Shown: one piece after another, positions 52,467 through 60,678 of the stretch | Position numbering within the stretch: the first letter of the stretch is position 1 | Layout: each line of letters starts with the position of its first letter | Assembly (NCBI RefSeq): GCF_039962115.1 | Contig: NZ_JAMPKJ010000037.1 | Coordinates: 1 to 60,678 of the forward strand | Origin: Funiculus sociatus GB2-C1 | GTDB taxonomy: Bacteria; Cyanobacteriota; Cyanobacteriia; Cyanobacteriales; FACHB-T130 | Direction: 5' to 3' | DNA length: 60,678 nucleotides | Program-made: the position numbers and the translations under genes | The notes under the pieces: model-generated | Told to the model about the DNA's origin: nothing | Seen by the model: the letters and a program-made list of their open reading frames with translations, nothing else | The model's database searches: none

Positions 52467-54536
52467 TTAGCCGCGCAGATGGGCGGCGTTTTCCATCAGT
52501 TGCTGTTGCAGATTGACGGGTACCGGCTTGTTGGAGGTAAACTCCATTGAGAAGTTAGCTTGACCGGACGAAAGCGATCGCAACTGTGCAGAATAACCGA
52601 ACATTTCCACGAACGGCACTTCAGCACGGATGACAGCGTAATTTTCCATCGTCTCAGAACCCAGCAAGATGCCGCGACGAGACGAGAGATCGCCCTGCAC
52701 TCTCCCCACAAACTCGTTAGGTGTTTCCACTTCCACCAGCATAATCGGTTCGAGGATGACTGGTGTTGCTTTGGCAAAGGCTTGCTTGAGTGCAAGACTA
52801 GCCGCAGTTCTGAATGCCATTTCCGAAGAGTCAATCGCGTGGTAAGAACCCGCTTCTAAGATCGCTTTGACACCAACAATCGGATAACCGATGAGATGTC
52901 CGCTAGCGATCGCTTCGCGGAAACCTTTCTCGCAAGCCGGGATGAATTCTTTGGGAATTGCACCACCAACCACCCGATTCTCGAACGCAAACGATTCTTC
53001 GCAGGGTTCAATCCGACCGATAACATGAGCATATTGACCGGGACCACCGCCTTGCTTCTTGAGCCTGTAGTCGAAGGTTGCCGACTGGGTAACGGTTTCG
53101 CGGTAAGCTACGGCGGGCGCACCGACGTTCACTTCGGCGTTGTATTCCCGCTTCATGCGTTCAATGTAGATTTCTAGATGCAGTTCGCCCATCCCGGAAA
53201 TTAGGGTTTCCTTGGACTCCGGATCGATGCTGACGCGGAAGGTGGGATCTTCCCGTGTAAAGCGATTGAGCGCTTTTGACATTTGAGCGGCATCTTCCCG
53301 TTTCTTAGGCGCGATCGCTAGCGTCATCACGGGTTCTGGCACAAACATCCCCTCCAAAGAGAGGTTGGTTCCTTCCGAGCAGAACGTATCGCCAGAAGCG
53401 CAGTCTACACCCAGCAGAGCTACAATATCCCCAGCGGCGGCACTTTCGACCTCCTCACGTTTGTTTGCGTGCATCCGTACAATTTGGCTCACTAGCACCC
53501 GTTGGTTAGTGCGAGTGTTGTAGATGCGTTGTCCCTCGCGTAGCGTCCCGGAATAGATTCGGGTATAAGTCAGTTGTCCGTACTCATCTTTGGCAATTTT
53601 GAAAGCCAAGGCAACCAGTGCGGCTTCGGTGTCTGGATAGACATGAATCGGCTCATTGGTCGCAATTGCGATCGCTTTCACCACTTCTCTATCCACTGGA
53701 GACGGCAAGTAAAGAGCAACAGCATCTAATAAGTTCTGAACCCCCTTATTTTTGAAGGCAGAACCTATCAAAACTGGTGTTAATTGCAAGCTTAAAGTTG
53801 CCCGACGAAGAGATTCCCAAATCATTTCTTTGGGAATCTCTTCGCTCTCAAGTAGCATCTCCATCATCGGTTCGGAGAACATAGAGAGTTGATCGAGCAT
53901 CTTTTCTCGTGCTTCTTTTGCCTCATCCCATAAGTGTTCGGGAATCGACTGAATCACGCGAATTTCGCCTTTTTCTCCAGCAAAATAGTTTGCCGTCATT
54001 TCAATCAAATCAATGACGCCTTCAAACTTATCCTCGCTGCCAATAGGATACTGAAGCAGTACCGGGTTCAAACCTAGTTTTTCTCGCAGCGATCGCACTA
54101 CTCGGAATGGATTTGCACCAGTCCGATCCATCTTATTAATGAAGGCAATACGCGGCACTCGGTAGCGCTTCATCTGCCTATCTACGGTGATAGATTGCGA
54201 CTGCACACCAGCAACCGCGCACAGCACCATAATCGCACCATCGAGAACCCGCAATGCACGTTCAACTTCAATCGTGAAATCTACGTGTCCCGGAGTATCG
54301 ATCAGGTTAATCTGCGTATCATTCCATACGCAAGTTGTCGCTGCTGAAGTGATGGTAATGCCTTTTTGTTGCTCCAACTCCATGTAGTCCAACGTAGCGC
54401 GATCGCTACCTCCCCGAACTTCGCCAATCTTGTAAATTTTGCCCGTGTAGTACAGAATCCGCTCGCTGAGGGTTGTTTTACCAGAGTCGATGTGAGCAGA
54501 AATGCCAATATTACGGATGCGCGTTCGGGGAATCAT
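52467..54536 (-). CDS. fusA: Elongation factor G paralogue
   Basis: A translational GTPase of about 689 residues (699 from the ATG at 54566). G1 is ISAHIDSGKTTL (about residue 12), the switch I region carries YMELEQQKGITITSAATTC, G3 is DTPGHVDF and G4 is FINKMDRTGA. Domains II-V follow with the expected length. The IDSGKTTLSERILYYTGKI opening is like the mitochondrial EFG1/spdEFG1 group rather than the canonical bacterial EF-G (IDAGKTTTTERIL), and no rpsL-rpsG-tuf neighbours are present. It is therefore probably a second EF-G of specialised role. I prefer ATG 54536 (MIPRTRIRNIGI), because EF-Gs begin shortly before RNIGI. Confidence 0.9.
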   Translation of the reverse strand: MIPRTRIRNIGISAHIDSGKTTLSERILYYTGKIYKIGEVRGGSDRATLDYMELEQQKGITITSAATTCVWNDTQINLIDTPGHVDFTIEVERALRVLDGAIMVLCAVAGVQSQSITVDRQMKRYRVPRIAFINKMDRTGANPFRVVRSLREKLGLNPVLLQYPIGSEDKFEGVIDLIEMTANYFAGEKGEIRVIQSIPEHLWDEAKEAREKMLDQLSMFSEPMMEMLLESEEIPKEMIWESLRRATLSLQLTPVLIGSAFKNKGVQNLLDAVALYLPSPVDREVVKAIAIATNEPIHVYPDTEAALVALAFKIAKDEYGQLTYTRIYSGTLREGQRIYNTRTNQRVLVSQIVRMHANKREEVESAAAGDIVALLGVDCASGDTFCSEGTNLSLEGMFVPEPVMTLAIAPKKREDAAQMSKALNRFTREDPTFRVSIDPESKETLISGMGELHLEIYIERMKREYNAEVNVGAPAVAYRETVTQSATFDYRLKKQGGGPGQYAHVIGRIEPCEESFAFENRVVGGAIPKEFIPACEKGFREAIASGHLIGYPIVGVKAILEAGSYHAIDSSEMAFRTAASLALKQAFAKATPVILEPIMLVEVETPNEFVGRVQGDLSSRRGILLGSETMENYAVIRAEVPFVEMFGYSAQLRSLSSGQANFSMEFTSNKPVPVNLQQQLMENAAHLRG

Positions 54537-54760
54537 AGGACAAATACTCTGCCTTACCAGAGCCATGAAAAGACGTTTGCTACTTGTGCAGCAATTTTAT
54601 ACTACATAAATACTACAAAAGTGTCAAGGGTACGGGAAGGCAGAGCGATCGCGCTCTATCATTGATAAAGGCGCATTGATAGCTCTAAAGCCGATTGGGA
54701 AATGCTGGAGCAGTCCTTACTACGTAGGTGAGATTGTACTGGAACTACATTTAAAATTTT

Positions 54761-55660
54761 ATGGATACAAAACGAAGACTTTTGAACCACAACAAACGCT
54801 GGGATATAGAGATTGACCAAGCAGCACAACTTACACAACTCAAAAACAGGGTTATTGGAGTTACAAATCAGCTCTTAGGGCCGTTTTTAGCGAACGAAGA
54901 AATAGACCAAGAGTTTAGTTTTCTTATTGGTGAAGAAATTGAGATAGCTGTCTATCGCGAGGTTCAGTATCCTTCTTTAGGGTACCGGAGAACTGCTATA
55001 GAGCTATCTGAACCCCGTACTGTAATTGAAAGGGCTTTTGGAAGCACTTGTGCATACAAAGCAATCCAGAAAGCTGATAGTTTAGAACGGCTAGTTACCG
55101 TACTACAACATCTATTTTGGCTTCTTGAGAAGCACAAGCACGGCTACTTAATGAAGTTTGCAGAAAGAATACAGGAAGCAGTCAAACTGACTCCTGGATC
55201 TGGTTTTCAGGTGGTGATATCGGGAAAATCCATAACTCTCTATCCACTTGGGGCAAAATTATTAGACAAAGGTACAGTCAACGATGTACTGGCTTGGCTT
55301 GAGAATTACCCAAAAGTAGCTAAGCATTTTGAACAGGCTCTAAAGATTTACATGGATGGAGATAGTGGTAAGTATCGAAACCTGTTGGATAACCTTCGAT
55401 TCGCCATAGAACAACTTCTAAAGGAAGTGCTAGGCAATAAAAAGTCGCTAGAGAATCAGCAAAAAGAGCTTTTAAATTGGCTAAATAAACGAGGAATACA
55501 CCAGGAAGTTGTAAATTTATACAATCAACTTCTTTTTGGACAATATTGTATGTACCAAAACGATGCGGTGAAACATAGCGAAGCGTTTTCCAAAGATGAA
55601 ATTGAATTTATGATTTACCTGTCTGGTACTTTTATGCGTCTTTTACTACAGCTTGTATAA
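54761..55660 (+). CDS. Unrecognised protein with Abi_C/HEPN-like C-terminus
   Basis: A 299-residue soluble protein. The C-terminal 100 residues (YRNLLDNLRFAIEQLLKEVL, then YCMYQNDAVKHSEAFSKDEI, then FMIYLSGTFMRLLLQLV) have the helical layout and the [R/Q]N-x(3-4)-H near-motif (QNDAVKH) that I associate with abortive-infection C-terminal (HEPN-like) domains. The Arg of a canonical HEPN RNase motif would be Gln here, so activity is doubtful. The N-terminal 190 residues are not recognised. There is no clear ribosome site. It is divergent from the EF-G gene, and a HIP1-containing hairpin follows its stop. Confidence 0.55.
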   Translation: MDTKRRLLNHNKRWDIEIDQAAQLTQLKNRVIGVTNQLLGPFLANEEIDQEFSFLIGEEIEIAVYREVQYPSLGYRRTAIELSEPRTVIERAFGSTCAYKAIQKADSLERLVTVLQHLFWLLEKHKHGYLMKFAERIQEAVKLTPGSGFQVVISGKSITLYPLGAKLLDKGTVNDVLAWLENYPKVAKHFEQALKIYMDGDSGKYRNLLDNLRFAIEQLLKEVLGNKKSLENQQKELLNWLNKRGIHQEVVNLYNQLLFGQYCMYQNDAVKHSEAFSKDEIEFMIYLSGTFMRLLLQLV

Positions 55661-55673
55661 ATATCAATTGCTG

Positions 55674-55720
55674 CGATCGCTTCCTTTCCTTTGTCTCAGA
55701 TAAAGGAAAGGAAGCGATCG
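55674..55720. terminator. Perfect 19-bp hairpin with HIP1-type ends
   Basis: CGATCGCTTCCTTTCCTTT (55674-55692) and AAAGGAAAGGAAGCGATCG (55702-55720) pair perfectly around a 9-base loop, 14 bases after the preceding gene's stop. There is no T tract, so it may be an mRNA 3' stabiliser or a terminator. Confidence 0.6.
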
Positions 55721-55905
55721 GGTAGTGTTGGGGAACGCGATCGCATCCATCAAAAAGTTGTTCGCAGTTCCTAGAAGCAGGAAATTGCTATTTTTGTTAG
55801 CTCAAAACTTGGTAAAAAAGGGTCTGACTGGAAAGAGCGGATCGTTATGATCCACCCTAAACTAAACCTTCTCAGTGCAAGCTTTTATCAGCTTGACTCA
55901 AGTCG

Positions 55906-57309
55906 TTACACTCTGTTGGTTTTATCGATGATAGTACGACCTTGAGCATCAACGTCTAACTTTTCGCGACGAATTTTATCTTGAAGTTCAACCGTATCGC
56001 GCTCTACTTCTTTGCGAATGTTAACTTCTTGATGTACAAAAGCTTGCTTATCAAGGTAAGCTCTTTCTTCATGAACTTCCATCCGAGCAACTTCCTGATT
56101 CTGGAAATCCACTTGACTTGGAGATACTGGCGTTCCAGCGTCTACAGGATTAGTGCGCTCAACAACAACTCGTTCTTTTTCTACTGGAATTGAAACGTTA
56201 GCGGTCTTGGTTTCAACACGCTTGCCGATACCGATTTCACCAGTCTTAACTTGAGTCTTTTCTGCAATCAGCTGCTCTTCGTATAGCTTAACGTTCTGAT
56301 TATCAGATGGTGTGATGTTCTGATTATTAGATGGCTTGGCATCTTCAGCAGCACTCTTAACGTTATTGGCTGCACCTTTTACAGATGATTTGACATCCTG
56401 AGTCGCACCCTTGACGGAGTTAGCTGCATCTTTTACCACTGGCTTCACATCCTCAGATGCACCTTTAACGGAGTCGGCGACATTGCGAGTTGCACCCTTG
56501 ACGGAGTTAGCTACATCTTTTACCGTTGGCTTCACATCCTCAGATGCACCTTTAACGGAGTCGGCGACATTGTGAGTTGCATCCTTAAAGGAGTTGGCTG
56601 CATCTTTTACTGCTGGTTTGACATCCTCAGATGCACTTTTAACGGAGTCTCCGACATTGCGAGTTGCATCCTTGAAGGAGTTGGCTGCATCTTTTACCGC
56701 TGGCTTCACATCATTAACGGTCTCTTTCACAGAGTTTGCTACGCTTCTGACTGCTGGCTTGGCTTCCTCAGAAGCACTCTTTACAGCGTCTACTACAGAA
56801 GGCTTGGCTTCTTGAACTGTCTCCTTAACTGCGTCTACTGTGCTGACTACAGAAGGCTTAGACTCCTGAACTGTTTCCTTCACTGCGTCTATTGTGCTGA
56901 CTACAGAAGGCTTTGATTCCTGAACTGTCTCTTTAACCGCTTCTACTGCACCAATTACAGAAGGCTTGACTTCCTGAGCTGTCTGTTTTACGCTGCCGCC
57001 TATATCTTCTACAGTGTGGTTCACATTGTCAGCAACACCTTTTACTGCGTCCACTATACCTTCTGCGGTATTGTGAACCGTCTCGGCTGTACCTCTACCA
57101 GCTAAAGCGCCAGCTACTGCACCCGCTACTGCACCAAAGATTCCTCCGACTCGACCACCAAGTACAGTACCAGCTGCTGCGCCAGCTATTCCAGCACCGA
57201 TACCTGAACCTGATGAATTAGTTTCAGGTTGCTGGTTTTGGATATCTGTTTGGATATCTGTATTTTCGTCTTGCTTATTGATGTTATTCTGTTGCTTATT
57301 GTCAGTCAT
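55906..57309 (-). CDS. DUF2382 stress-type protein with LEA-like repeats
   Basis: A 467-residue hydrophilic protein in three parts. A Gly/Ala-zipper region (about residues 37-75; GAGIAGAAAGTVLGGRVGGI) could insert in membranes. A long repeat region follows (about 100-330), first 18-residue units (AVKETVQESKPSVVST) and then 29-residue units (SVK-ASEDVKP-VKDAANS-K-ATRNVA), resembling LEA/apolipoprotein-like amphipathic helices. A C-terminal DUF2382 (YsnF/AvaK) domain ends it (about 345-465; LYEEQLIAEKTQVKTGEIGI). Such proteins are linked to desiccation and general stress; that role is inferred. The ribosome site AAGGAG lies 9 bases before the ATG. Confidence 0.85.
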   Translation of the reverse strand: MTDNKQQNNINKQDENTDIQTDIQNQQPETNSSGSGIGAGIAGAAAGTVLGGRVGGIFGAVAGAVAGALAGRGTAETVHNTAEGIVDAVKGVADNVNHTVEDIGGSVKQTAQEVKPSVIGAVEAVKETVQESKPSVVSTIDAVKETVQESKPSVVSTVDAVKETVQEAKPSVVDAVKSASEEAKPAVRSVANSVKETVNDVKPAVKDAANSFKDATRNVGDSVKSASEDVKPAVKDAANSFKDATHNVADSVKGASEDVKPTVKDVANSVKGATRNVADSVKGASEDVKPVVKDAANSVKGATQDVKSSVKGAANNVKSAAEDAKPSNNQNITPSDNQNVKLYEEQLIAEKTQVKTGEIGIGKRVETKTANVSIPVEKERVVVERTNPVDAGTPVSPSQVDFQNQEVARMEVHEERAYLDKQAFVHQEVNIRKEVERDTVELQDKIRREKLDVDAQGRTIIDKTNRV

Positions 57310-57634
57310 AATCAGTGACTCCTTTGTATTAATCTTTTGTATTTAAACGACTTCACGTTATTTTATTGCAAGTCATTCGCATCTAGTACCTATTTAACAA
57401 GCCCAGGCAAGGACTTTCACCGGGCTAAAGGGGTACATCTGGCACTCGGTAGTCAATCTGTGGTTGTACCTCTCAAGGCTGAGTAAGGGTTCTAGAGCAA
57501 ACTGAATTTCCTGCTAGCTAAAAAAGCTGAAACCTAGGCACCGCAAGGTTTGCACCCTAAATAAATCCTGGTCAATCGGGCTTGAAAATGATAAATAAAA
57601 CTGATGAATTGGTTCAGTTTTGGAAACCGAAGAA
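57310..57634. other. Intergenic region, no gene seen
   Basis: Upstream region of the DUF2382 gene and of the decayed rtcB. It carries short C/G-rich stretches but no recognisable promoter consensus or intact gene. The last 50 bases may already be remnants of the rtcB 5' end in mixed frames. Confidence 0.4.
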
Positions 57635-58630
57635 ATGGTGATTCCGACGGCTGTCGGTTCAGATATTAACTGCCGGATGCGATCGCAAGTTGTGTTGTAA
57701 ACTTATCGTCTGAGGAGTTTTTGGCAAGTCCGACTTAGACAATTGGCGGCAAAATGCGATCGCGTCTACTTAGGCGGTTCCATGAACGGCAATGTCAAGT
57801 TTGCACCAGAGGAACTAATTCCAGAAGACGGGTTAGTGCGGGATGGTGGACTAGCGACCATCGGCGGCGGGAACCATTTTGTCGAAATTCAGGTGGTGGA
57901 ACGGGTAGAAGACAAAGCGACAGCTTACGCCTGGGGTGTCCGAGAAGGACAACTGGCGTTTATGATTCACTCAGGTTCGCGCAACGTGGGGAAGTATATT
58001 GGGGGAATGTGGCGCGATCGCGCTAAATCTGCATGGGCTAAAGGTGTAAAATACCCTGAATCTGGTCTTTTTCCCCTCTCAGTTGCAGCAAATCCCGAAC
58101 TTATCACCAGCTATCTGCAAGCTGAGGCGACTGCTGCGAATTATGCCTTTATTAATCGGTTGCTGTTGGCGGAACTGTTGCGCCTGCGCCTGCGGGAAGT
58201 TTACGGTAATGTTGAGGCTCCCCTCGTCTACGACTTGCCACATAATATCACCCTAAAAGAAGGTGCTGGATGGGTGACTCGTAAAGGTGCTTGTCCCGCG
58301 CATCCCGGACAACCTGTGATTATTCCCGGTTCGATGGGTGCTGCATCTTACTTGCTGATTGGCAAAGGAAACCCAAAATTTTTAAGTTCTGCTTCTCATG
58401 GTGCAGGAAGAATGAGGTCGCGTTTCGATCTCACCCGCCAAGGTGCAGACCAAACTGAAGCAACTTTGGGCTTAACGGGAGTAGACTGCATCACTTTGCG
58501 CGAAGAACGCAGAATCGAAGAAGCACCCGCAGCGTATAAGCCAATTGTGCCTGTAATTGATGCCCAAGTTGAGGAAAAAATGGTTAGCGTAGTGGCAAAG
58601 ATGAAACCTGTATTGACTTTTAAAGCGTAG
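57635..58630 (+). pseudogene. rtcB: Decayed RtcB-type RNA ligase gene
   Basis: The frame opens with MVIPTAVGSDINCRMRSQVV and stops at 57698-57700. The same frame then resumes without a stop to 58630, with AKCDRVYLGGSMNGNVKFAP, TIGGGNHFVEIQVV, MIHSGSRNVGKYIGG, SASHGAGRMRSRFDL and GVDCITLREERRIEE, all RtcB motifs (metal-binding GGGNHFxE, guanylylated His in SHGAGR). The stretch that normally lies between GSDIGCGMR and the LGGSM region is missing, as is the N-terminal part. The GSDIGCG metal motif is altered to GSDINCR. A TTG at 57743 could start a 295-residue protein, but without the Asp/Cys metal site it should be inactive. Confidence 0.8.
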
Positions 58631-59004
58631 GAAAGAATACTGTGGCATTGGAGCGATCACGGTATGGGATAACTGCTATCCAATAAGGCGATCGCGATCG
58701 CACGCTTTTCTTCTATCCCGCGTAAATTGATTGAGTGAGTAGAAGCTGGATAGGGAGGGGGATCGCATTTTTGGAATTTTTGATCGCTCTCCTCCAGCAA
58801 TTGAGATAAAGACGCGATCGCGTATACAAAATCTCTTAACATATTAAAGAGTACATAAGCAACCGTATTAATTCGGAAATTTGGCTTTGGGACTACACAG
58901 CTGCCTACTGTTGACTAAACAGCACTTATGATCGTTATTGCGTCTATTGGATGGCTGTAGAATAATGCACTTTGGTCTACAAGTCAGGTTAAATTGGAAA
59001 CTAC
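58631..59004. other. Intergenic region upstream of desB
   Basis: These 374 bases contain three HIP1-type palindromes (around 58688-58702 and 58813-58825) and no supported gene. The A/T-rich part around 58840-58875 is a plausible desB promoter. Confidence 0.45.
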
Positions 59005-60087
59005 GTGCAATCGAATCTTGCAAAGTTAAATAATCCTGTTGAAGAGGAGTCATATTCTGGTAACACAGAACCCCCCTTCACCCTGCAACAATTGAAAGCT
59101 GCCATTCCCTCAGATTGCTTTATGCCATCTATTGGGCGATCGCTTTCCTACTTTTTGCTGGATGTATCTATAATTGGCATCCTTTATGCAGTTGCCAGCT
59201 ACCTTGATTCCTGGTGGTTCTGGCCCGTATTCTGGCTGATGCAGGGAACGATGTTTTGGGCGTTGTTTGTCGTCGGACACGACTGCGGTCACGGTTCCTT
59301 TTCTAGGAAAAAATGGCTAAACGATCTGATTGGTCATATAGCTCATACTCCCATACTGGTTCCCTATCACGCTTGGCGCATCAGCCACCGAACTCACCAT
59401 CAGAATACTGGCAACATTGATACTGATGAAAGCTGGTATCCAGTAACGGAAACCAAGTATAAGGAGATGGGGTGGGCTGAAAAATTTGTCCGCTTCGATG
59501 CCTTACTGCTTGCCTATCCCCTGTATCTGTTTAAGCGTTCTCCAGGTAAGCAAGGCTCCCACTTTTCCCCCGATAGCCCTCTATTTAAACCCTCAGAAAA
59601 ATGGGATGTAATTACTAGCACCACCCTCTGGACATTGATGGTAGGTTTGCTGGGTTTCCTGACCTATCAGTGGGGTTGGATGTGGCTGGTAAAATACTAT
59701 TTGGGGCCATACGTGGTTTTTATAACCTGGCTTGATTTTGTGACATTTTTACACCACAGCGACCCGGATATCCCCTGGTATCGTGGCAAAGACTGGTATT
59801 TTCTCAAAGGTGCCTTGTCCACAATTGACCACGATTACGGGTTTATCAATGAGATTCACCACAATATCGGCACCCATGTCGCTCATCACCTGTTTTTAAA
59901 CATTCCTCACTACAATCTGAAAACGGCAACTGAGGCGCTTAAACCGATTTTGGGGGATTACTACCGAAAATCCAGCGTGTCTGTCTTCCAAGCCTTCCTG
60001 CGTTCCTATCCTTCCTGCCATTTTGTGCCGGATACAGGCGCGGTAGTTTACTACAAATCCAAAAAGGAACTAATCAAGCAAAATTAA
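59005..60087 (+). CDS. desB: Membrane fatty acid desaturase, omega-3 (DesB-type)
   Basis: A 360-residue acyl-lipid desaturase with four membrane segments. Its three histidine boxes bind the di-iron centre: H92DCGH96 (VVGHDCGHGSFS), H128RTHH132 (with HQNTGNIDTDESWYP after it) and H291VAHH295. The GHDCGHGSFS box and STIDHDYGFINEIHHNIGTH match omega-3 (delta-15) desaturases better than delta-12 DesA, so it probably introduces the third double bond in membrane glycerolipids, often cold-induced. The start is GTG at 59005 with GGA six to eight bases upstream. A repeat hairpin and an intrinsic terminator follow. Confidence 0.88.
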   Translation: MQSNLAKLNNPVEEESYSGNTEPPFTLQQLKAAIPSDCFMPSIGRSLSYFLLDVSIIGILYAVASYLDSWWFWPVFWLMQGTMFWALFVVGHDCGHGSFSRKKWLNDLIGHIAHTPILVPYHAWRISHRTHHQNTGNIDTDESWYPVTETKYKEMGWAEKFVRFDALLLAYPLYLFKRSPGKQGSHFSPDSPLFKPSEKWDVITSTTLWTLMVGLLGFLTYQWGWMWLVKYYLGPYVVFITWLDFVTFLHHSDPDIPWYRGKDWYFLKGALSTIDHDYGFINEIHHNIGTHVAHHLFLNIPHYNLKTATEALKPILGDYYRKSSVSVFQAFLRSYPSCHFVPDTGAVVYYKSKKELIKQN

Positions 60088-60112
60088 TTCTCGTTCCTAG
60101 TCAGAGACTCTG
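60088..60112. repeat. TTCTCGTTCCTAG repeat, copy 3
   Basis: TTCTCGTTCCTAGTCAGAGA begins directly at the desB stop codon and matches the repeats after the HD gene (18602) and cheR (26721). As at 26721 it is followed by a GGAGGC/GCCTCC hairpin. Confidence 0.6.
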
Positions 60113-60122
60113 AACATATTGC

Positions 60123-60147
60123 AGGAGGCGAAGAGCCTCCTTTTTTT
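60123..60147 (+). terminator. Intrinsic terminator of desB
   Basis: AGGAGGC (60123-60129), loop GAAGA, GCCTCCT (60135-60141), running into a T tract to 60147. It is 35 bases after the desB stop. Confidence 0.85.
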
Positions 60148-60300
60148 CTGCCTGAAAGTCTATTTTGACCCAGGCACCTGAATCGTAGGCATTTCGGGCA
60201 TCTGAGGGGGGAAGGAGAAACAGTATTGAGATATTGCCTTTTTATACAGAGGTGGTGGAAAATTGTAAACTTATGTTAAATAAAGTCCTTAGTTTTCACT

Positions 60301-60525
60301 ATGATTTCCCGTCGCACCTTTGTGAATGTTTTACTAGCTAGTTGTTTAGCCTTAATTGCCTGGTTTAACATCTCACCATCTGCATCTGCACTAGGCGGCA
60401 AGCTGCCCTCTGTAAATCAACCTGCTCCAGAGTTTACCCTGCCAACTAACAACGGCGATCGCGAACTCTCTTTGTCGGACTACCGGGGTAAGTGGGTGGT
60501 TCTCTACTTCGGTAGTCCTGCATAG
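60301..60525 (+). pseudogene. Peroxiredoxin (BCP/PrxQ-type) truncated by an IS
   Basis: It begins with a signal-like segment (MISRRTFVNVLLASCLALIA ... SASA), then the thioredoxin-fold start LPSVNQPAPEFTLPTNNGD and DYRGKWVVLYF. In PrxQ/BCP the next residues are YPKDFTPGC with the catalytic Cys. Here the frame instead reads GSPA and stops at 60525, because an IS1-type end begins at 60511. The genuine gene ends at about 60510, without its active site. The intact protein would have been an exported or lumenal thiol peroxidase. The rest of the gene should lie beyond the IS, outside the window. Confidence 0.82.
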
Positions 60526-60678
60526 TAATGCTAATGAACTATAATTTTAATTATTCAACCTACCGTAATTTTTAGCTTATGCAATGCCCCAAGTGCGACT
60601 CTCAATACGTTGTAAAAAATGGTCATACTCACACTGGTAAACAAAATTTTAAATGTCGAGATTGTGGCAGACAATTTG
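60511..60678. mobile_element. IS1-family element, left end (partial)
   Basis: The element begins with GGTAGTCCTGCATAGTAATG directly inside the peroxiredoxin codons. IS1-family ends also start with GGTA. Sixty-eight bases later the first transposase frame starts. The right end and the target duplication lie outside the window. Confidence 0.7.
60579..60678 (+). CDS. IS1-family InsA-like protein, partial (runs off right edge)
   Basis: From ATG 60579 the frame reads MQCPKCDSQYVVKNGHTHTG then KQNFKCRDCGRQF and continues past the window end. The CPKC ... CxxC zinc finger followed by RQF is the N-terminal InsA part of IS1-family transposases, which binds the terminal repeats. InsB, the catalytic part, is not visible. 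Confidence 0.85.
   Translation, partial: MQCPKCDSQYVVKNGHTHTGKQNFKCRDCGRQF

Noticed and set aside
56572-56916. Plus-strand open frames opposite the DUF2382 gene
   Set aside because: Repetitive shadow of the 29- and 18-residue repeats.
1-60678. tRNA, rRNA or known riboswitch
   Set aside because: I looked for T-loop phrases such as GGTTCGAATCC and for rRNA cores and saw none; a covariance search was not possible.

Overview
This window looks like chromosomal DNA from a filamentous, multicellular-type cyanobacterium. The palindrome GCGATCGC (HIP1) is very frequent, in and between genes. Gene content is cyanobacterial: a desB-type plant-like desaturase, Uma2 and DUF4058 proteins, AAA-like (AAA_35-type) ATPases, very large multi-sensor histidine kinases, heptanucleotide tandem repeats and many small palindromic dispersed repeats. 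I could not identify the genus. I saw no tRNA, rRNA or CRISPR array.

Layout. Both edges are insertion sequences: an IS1634-type transposase (1-1246, continuing off the left edge) beside an IS5-type remnant, and an IS1-type element (from about 60511, continuing off the right edge) that cuts a peroxiredoxin gene. 2-9.3 kb holds housekeeping and solitary genes: PhoD-like phosphatase, TTC38-like TPR protein, a PhnD-like binding protein divergent from a Crp/Fnr regulator, a DUF202 membrane protein and cysK. 10-17.1 kb is a run of four closely spaced minus-strand genes, transcribed in the order HTH-TIR-AAA protein, DUF4058 protein, AbiGi-like protein, AAA-GAF4 protein. It has the look of a biological-conflict (defence) operon and is the best candidate here for an undescribed system. 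17.7-29.8 kb is a plus-strand signalling block: HD phosphohydrolase, a 2236-residue soluble hybrid kinase with 14 tandem HAMP-type units, CheR, a receiver-less CheB, and a REC-PAS-kinase-REC protein. 29.9-32.6 kb has a secreted repeat protein, a decayed gene, a SnoaL-like protein and a class-I glutamine amidotransferase-like hydrolase. 32.7-38.3 kb is a 1753-residue double-kinase hybrid sensor preceded by an XRE regulator.

38.3-49.2 kb mixes S-formylglutathione hydrolase, two M15_3-type peptidase-domain proteins (one apparently lacking a zinc ligand), a HAD phosphatase, two Uma2 proteins, signal peptidase I, a pentapeptide-repeat protein and broken gene fragments. 49.6-60.7 kb holds clpB with a clear terminator, an EF-G paralogue, an unrecognised Abi_C-like protein, a DUF2382/LEA-like stress protein, a decayed rtcB, desB and the IS1-truncated peroxiredoxin.

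Small repeats. Several families of short palindromic elements are scattered through the window. They include a pair of related 109-bp MITE-like elements, 14-bp-stem hairpins with compensatory arm changes, hairpins placed just after genes, and palindromes that lie in frame inside coding sequences and encode linker peptides. All functional assignments come from reading the translations and motifs; no database search was possible.
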